Positions 5,875 through 8,362 of a DNA stretch of 8,362 bases are shown here, piece by piece. Under the pieces are notes generated by a model. The model saw only the letters and a program-made list of their open reading frames with translations. It made no database searches and was not told the origin of the DNA. Positions within the stretch are counted from its first letter, which is position 1. Each line of letters opens with the position of its first letter. Both the position numbers and the translations under genes were made by a program. Source of the DNA: Dehalococcoidales bacterium (GTDB taxonomy: Bacteria; Chloroflexota; Dehalococcoidia; Dehalococcoidales; UBA5760); the NCBI GenBank assembly GCA_016931015.1, contig JAFGFP010000050.1:1-8362 (forward strand), written 5' to 3'.

Positions 5875-7509
5875 TTACTCCACGGAGGCGATGTAGTTAT
5901 AGTGGGGCTGTCCGCCCTTGACCAGTTCGATTTGCAGGTGCGGGTACTGCTGGCGCAGGCCGGTGTTAAACTCTTCTACCTCGGAGCGCTCGGTGCTGCC
6001 CTGGTAGTAGATGGTAACCACCTCGGCGGCGCTTAAGTCTACCTTAGCCAGCGTCTTACCCAGGGCATCGACGACGCTATCGCCGGTCGTCACCAGTTCC
6101 CCGTCCAGAAAGCCGATGGGCTGCTTTTTAGCGATTTCCAGGTTGCCCACCTGGGAGGAGCGGGCGGCACGGGTGACGGCGATAGAGCGCACCGTGGCTA
6201 TTGTCTTCTTCATCGCCTGGATGTTAGCTTCCAGGTCCGCCTCGCTGTTAAAGGCCAGGACGGCAGCTATCCCCTGGGGAATCGACTGCGTGGCGATTAC
6301 CTTAACGGTTTTATCGGTGACCGAGCGCACTTTTCTAGCCGCCGGAATTACGTTCTTGTTGTTGGGCAGGATGATGACCTTGTCCGAAGCCACTGAGTTT
6401 ACTGCCTGGAGCAGGTCTTTGGTGCTCGGGTTCATGGTGCGTCCCCCGGGGACGACAGCGGCTACCCCCAGGCTGGAAAAGACATCGCTGAGGCCGTCTC
6501 CGGAGACTACGGCTACGGTGGCTATGTCAGCCGGGGGCATCTTCTCTTTCTGCATCTCCAGGAAGTCCTGGTACTGCTCGTCCATGTTCCGGATGCTGAC
6601 CTGATGCAGGGTGCCCAGCGCGGTAGCCATGCGCACGATGCTGCCGGGGTTGGTAGTATGGATATGAACCTTGACCGCCGTCTTATCCCCGACGACGATG
6701 AGCGACTCGCCCTTCTTCTTCAGCTTGGCTCTGAGCTTATCGGGGTCAAGCTCCTGCCCCTTGATGATAAACTCGGTGCAGTAGCCGTAGGGGACTTCGT
6801 CGGCGGCAATCATCTGCGAGGTTCTGGCAGCGACCGGAGTGTTACTGATTATTATGCCGGGCCGGGCCTGCTGAATCTCCTCGGTCTCGCCCCGGAGGTA
6901 GTGCAGAATGCCTTCCAGAATTGTGTAGAGGCCCTGCCCCCCGGCATCCACCACCCCGGCTTCCCTTAACACGGCGAGCAGGTTGGGGGTATTGGCCACC
7001 GATTCCCGGGCGGCGCTGACGGTGGTCTCCATAATCATTGTCAGGTCGTCGCAGCCGCTGTCCGCCTTGGCCTTGGCGGCGGCGGACGCATCTTTGATAA
7101 CGGTGAGAATGGTGCCCTCTACCGGGTTGTCTATCCCCTTGTAGGCTTCGGTAGCCGCTACCAGCAGGGCCTCGGCCAGCTCTCGCCCGCTGCAAGACTC
7201 CTTACCTTCCAGTCCCAGCGCCAGGCCGTGCCATATCTGGGACAGGATTACCCCGCTGTTACCCCGCGCCCCCATCAGGGCCCCACGGGCTATCGCCTGG
7301 GCTACGGCCGAGGTGCTGTGGTCGGGGGCACGATAGGCTTCCTCCAGGGTGGAGCGCATGGTGAGCAGCATATTGGTTCCGGTGTCGCCGTCGGGCACCG
7401 GAAAGACATTCAGGGAATCAATATCGGCGGCGTTTTTCTCCAGCCAGTCGCTGGCCACCATAATCATGTCTCTCAGTCTTTGTCCGCTGAGAGAAGCAAC
7501 CTTCTCCAT
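5875..7509 (-). CDS. fakA: Fatty acid kinase subunit A (DAK2/DhaL-domain protein, YloV family)
   Basis: ATP-binding subunit of the fatty acid kinase, which with a FakB (DegV-family) carrier phosphorylates exogenous fatty acids to acyl-phosphate for PlsX/PlsY phospholipid synthesis. The 544 residues match the family (about 550). The N-terminal DhaL kinase domain (about 10-205) has the metal/nucleotide motif NVFPVPDGDTGTN at 34-46 (Asp40, Asp42), GARGNSGVILSQ at 80-91 and VDAGGQGLY at 187-195. The middle domain has C244 in YGYCTEF and H282/H284 in VKVHIHT, the positions of the reported zinc site of staphylococcal FakA. The C-terminal DegV-like domain has VPGGRTMNPST (353-363) and ILPNNKNV (380-387). 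The ATG has a strong GGGAGGG site. No fakB or asp23/yloU lies next to it, although yloU usually sits between rpmB and this gene in Firmicutes. The kinase function is inferred from family membership. Confidence 0.93.
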   Translation of the reverse strand: MEKVASLSGQRLRDMIMVASDWLEKNAADIDSLNVFPVPDGDTGTNMLLTMRSTLEEAYRAPDHSTSAVAQAIARGALMGARGNSGVILSQIWHGLALGLEGKESCSGRELAEALLVAATEAYKGIDNPVEGTILTVIKDASAAAKAKADSGCDDLTMIMETTVSAARESVANTPNLLAVLREAGVVDAGGQGLYTILEGILHYLRGETEEIQQARPGIIISNTPVAARTSQMIAADEVPYGYCTEFIIKGQELDPDKLRAKLKKKGESLIVVGDKTAVKVHIHTTNPGSIVRMATALGTLHQVSIRNMDEQYQDFLEMQKEKMPPADIATVAVVSGDGLSDVFSSLGVAAVVPGGRTMNPSTKDLLQAVNSVASDKVIILPNNKNVIPAARKVRSVTDKTVKVIATQSIPQGIAAVLAFNSEADLEANIQAMKKTIATVRSIAVTRAARSSQVGNLEIAKKQPIGFLDGELVTTGDSVVDALGKTLAKVDLSAAEVVTIYYQGSTERSEVEEFNTGLRQQYPHLQIELVKGGQPHYNYIASVE

Positions 7510-7515
7510 GTTAAG

Positions 7516-7524
7516 CCCTCCCTC
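7516..7524 (-). promoter_or_regulatory. Ribosome binding site of fakA
   Basis: The minus strand reads GAGGGAGGG, a strong Shine-Dalgarno match 6 nt before the fakA ATG. It begins 17 bases downstream of a long-range stem at 7542-7608, so folding of the leader could affect its access. Confidence 0.7.
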
Positions 7525-7541
7525 GTTCGGAATTACCCCTG

Positions 7542-7608
7542 AGCCACCACTCCCCGCTGCCAGGAAGACTCGCTTCGCTGCCGTGCCTTACTGTCGCTAG
7601 TGGTGGCT
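7542..7608 (-). repeat. 10-bp perfect inverted repeat in the fakA leader (possible structured 5' UTR)
   Basis: AGCCACCACT (7542-7551) and AGTGGTGGCT (7599-7608) are perfect reverse complements separated by 47 nt. The enclosed segment holds a small GAAG-ACTCG-CTTC hairpin (7564-7576) and two copies of CGCTGCC (7555-7561 and 7576-7582). In a fakA transcript started near 7663-7671 this would be a closing stem with an internal hairpin just upstream of the ribosome binding site. I matched it to no known riboswitch family, and it lacks the T-box signature and a terminator. Confidence 0.45.
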
Positions 7609-7611
7609 GCC

Positions 7612-7640
7612 TTGCCAAACCAGCCGGGCTGTGATAACAT
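7612..7640 (+). promoter_or_regulatory. Candidate sigma-70 promoter for rpmB
   Basis: TTGCCA (7612-7617, 5 of 6 to the -35 consensus), a 17-bp spacer, and TAACAT (7635-7640, 4 of 6 to the -10), with a TGn extended -10 just before it. Transcription would start near 7647, leaving about 87 nt before the rpmB ATG. The hexamers and spacing are good, but use of this site is inferred. Confidence 0.5.
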
Positions 7641-7641
7641 A

Positions 7642-7668
7642 GTAAAGTGCGACGTCACTTGGTAAAGT
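7642..7668. promoter_or_regulatory. Direct repeats GTAAAGT 20 bp apart with an internal inverted repeat; possible operator
   Basis: GTAAAGT occurs at 7642-7648 and 7662-7668, exactly 20 bp apart (about two helical turns). Between and overlapping them is AAGTG-CGACGT-CACTT (7645-7660). A related AGTAAAG lies at 7708-7714. The block falls just downstream of the rpmB -10 and just downstream of the candidate fakA -10 elements, so a bound protein could affect both genes. It does not resemble the FapR operator I know. Confidence 0.35.
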
Positions 7669-7669
7669 T

Positions 7670-7706
7670 CCTATAGCATTAGAAATTCTACACCAAACTC
7701 ATTCAA
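7670..7706 (-). promoter_or_regulatory. Candidate promoter(s) for fakA
   Basis: On the minus strand, TTGAAT (7701-7706), 17 bp, then TCTAAT (7678-7683, 5 of 6 to TATAAT). Eight bases further on is an extended -10 form TGCTATAGG (TATAGG at 7670-7675) that could act instead. Either would start transcription about 155-160 nt before the fakA ATG, giving a long leader that includes the inverted repeat at 7542-7608. Confidence 0.45.
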
Positions 7707-7733
7707 TAGTAAAGGGGTTTCACAACATTAATT

Positions 7734-7937
7734 ATGAAATGTGATTTATGCGGTAAATCGCCTCAGTTCGGTCACAACGTGAGTCACTCCAAGCGCCGCA
7801 CCAACCGCCGCTGGCTGCCTAATATCCATCCGGTTACCATCACCGTCGACGGCAAGGAAAAGCGACTCAATCTCTGCACCCGCTGCCTGCGTAACCAGCA
7901 CAAAGCGCCCAAGAAGTTGCCGGCCGCCTCCGAATAA
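7734..7937 (+). CDS. rpmB: 50S ribosomal protein L28, zinc-binding (C+) form
   Basis: Small basic protein of the large ribosomal subunit, 67 residues, a normal length. It opens with MKCDLCGKSPQFGHNVSHSK, the diagnostic L28 N-terminus, followed by RRTNRRWLPN. C3, C6, C48 and C51 form two CxxC pairs and should bind one zinc ion. Family knowledge is that species may also carry a cysteine-free paralogue expressed in zinc shortage; none is in this window. The ATG is fixed by the nearby C3 ligand and by the conserved N-terminus. The best upstream purine run, AAAGGGG (7711-7717), is 16 nt away, an unusually long spacing. rpmB is divergent from fakA, as in many Firmicutes, and converges on argH with 21 bp between stops. 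Confidence 0.97.
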   Translation: MKCDLCGKSPQFGHNVSHSKRRTNRRWLPNIHPVTITVDGKEKRLNLCTRCLRNQHKAPKKLPAASE

Positions 7938-7958
7938 GCCTGCTACTGATAGTCCCAC

Positions 7959-8362
7959 CTATGATTTTGGCTCTTTAAGCGTTTTCCGAGCTTCGGCCAG
8001 CGCCTGGGCTACCCGTTTCGGGGCCGTACCGCCGGGAACGTCTCTCGCGGCCAGTGATGAGGCTATCGTAATGGCGGAAACATCATCCTCGAACAGCGGT
8101 GAGAACTGCCGGTACTCCACGATGCTGAGCTCGGCAAACGGCTTATTTTTGGCGGCGGCGTAGCTCACCAGCCGGGCTACGATGCCGTGGGCGCTGCGGA
8201 AAGGCTCCCCCTTCTTTACCAGATAATCCGCAAGGTCGGTAGCCAGCAGGTAGCCCCGTTCCAGCGTCTTTCTGGCGTTCTCCGGCCTTACCTTGAGGGA
8301 GCTAATCAGGCCGCTAAATACCGCCAGGGTCGAGAGCAGGGTATCGACGACGTCAAAGAGGC
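7959..8362 (-). CDS. argH: Argininosuccinate lyase, C-terminal part (5' end outside window)
   Basis: The last 133 codons of argininosuccinate lyase, which splits argininosuccinate into arginine and fumarate, the final step of arginine biosynthesis. The reading frame stays open to the window edge; an internal GTG at 8166-8168 is not the start. Visible segments are LFDVVDTLLSTL near the edge, ENARKTLERGYLLATDLADYL, GEPFRSAHGIVARLVSYA, and the family's C-terminal LFEDDVSAITIASSLAARD followed by PGGTAPKRVAQAL. These are the ASL C-terminal helical domain of the fumarase/aspartase superfamily. The catalytic signature loop (GSSxMPxKxNP) lies upstream, outside the window. The TAG stop at 7959-7961 is 21 bp from the rpmB stop, in convergent orientation. 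The neighbouring genes are not arginine biosynthesis genes. Confidence 0.95.
   Translation of the reverse strand, partial: LFDVVDTLLSTLAVFSGLISSLKVRPENARKTLERGYLLATDLADYLVKKGEPFRSAHGIVARLVSYAAAKNKPFAELSIVEYRQFSPLFEDDVSAITIASSLAARDVPGGTAPKRVAQALAEARKTLKEPKS

Noticed and set aside
6011..6604. A 197-codon open frame antisense to fakA
   Set aside because: Low-complexity Ser/Thr/Ala-rich translation opposite conserved FakA coding sequence; a shadow frame.
7510..7733. A T-box or other known riboswitch in the fakA/rpmB region
   Set aside because: The GTGGTGG sequence recalled a T-box, but the conserved GGGTGG-ACCGCG box, specifier stem and terminator are absent, and neither gene is a usual T-box target.
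7746..7958. A 70-codon open frame antisense to rpmB reaching towards argH
   Set aside because: It is opposite the conserved zinc-binding L28 and has no plausible start or domain.

Overview
This is a compact, GC-rich (high fifties percent by eye) bacterial chromosomal segment made almost wholly of housekeeping genes. It holds seven genes, two of them cut by the window edges: the 3' end of a class I/II aminotransferase (+), then trpS, argS, recG and a fakA/yloV-type DAK2 gene (all -), rpmB (+), and the 3' end of argH (-). No mobile element, CRISPR array, rRNA or tRNA gene was seen. No previously undescribed multi-gene system is evident; the more interesting signals are in protein details and intergenic DNA.

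Organism: the divergent rpmB | fakA-recG order resembles the Firmicute arrangement rpmB | yloU-yloV-(sda)-recG, but yloU (asp23) and the serine dehydratase genes are missing, and argS-trpS follows recG. With the long RecG, the tryptophanyl-tRNA synthetase carrying an Fe-S-type cysteine set, and the base composition, this fits an anaerobic, monoderm-like lineage. Dehalococcoidia (Chloroflexota) is my best guess and deep Clostridia an alternative. This is inferred from family knowledge, not from a search.

Layout: bases 1-403 end an aminotransferase that converges on trpS across 40 bp. From 7509 down to 444 four genes run leftward (fakA, 169 bp gap, recG, 109 bp gap, argS, 50 bp gap, trpS). They may be partly co-transcribed, but an extended -10 promoter lies before argS and argS-trpS is probably its own unit. 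The 224 bp between fakA and rpmB is the only large regulatory region. It holds two candidate promoters facing each other, a pair of 7-bp direct repeats exactly 20 bp apart between them, and a potentially structured fakA leader. rpmB converges on argH across 21 bp. No intergenic gap exceeds 300 bp.

Functionally the window joins translation (ArgS, TrpS, L28), replication-fork rescue (RecG), use of exogenous fatty acids (FakA), arginine biosynthesis (ArgH) and amino-acid transamination.
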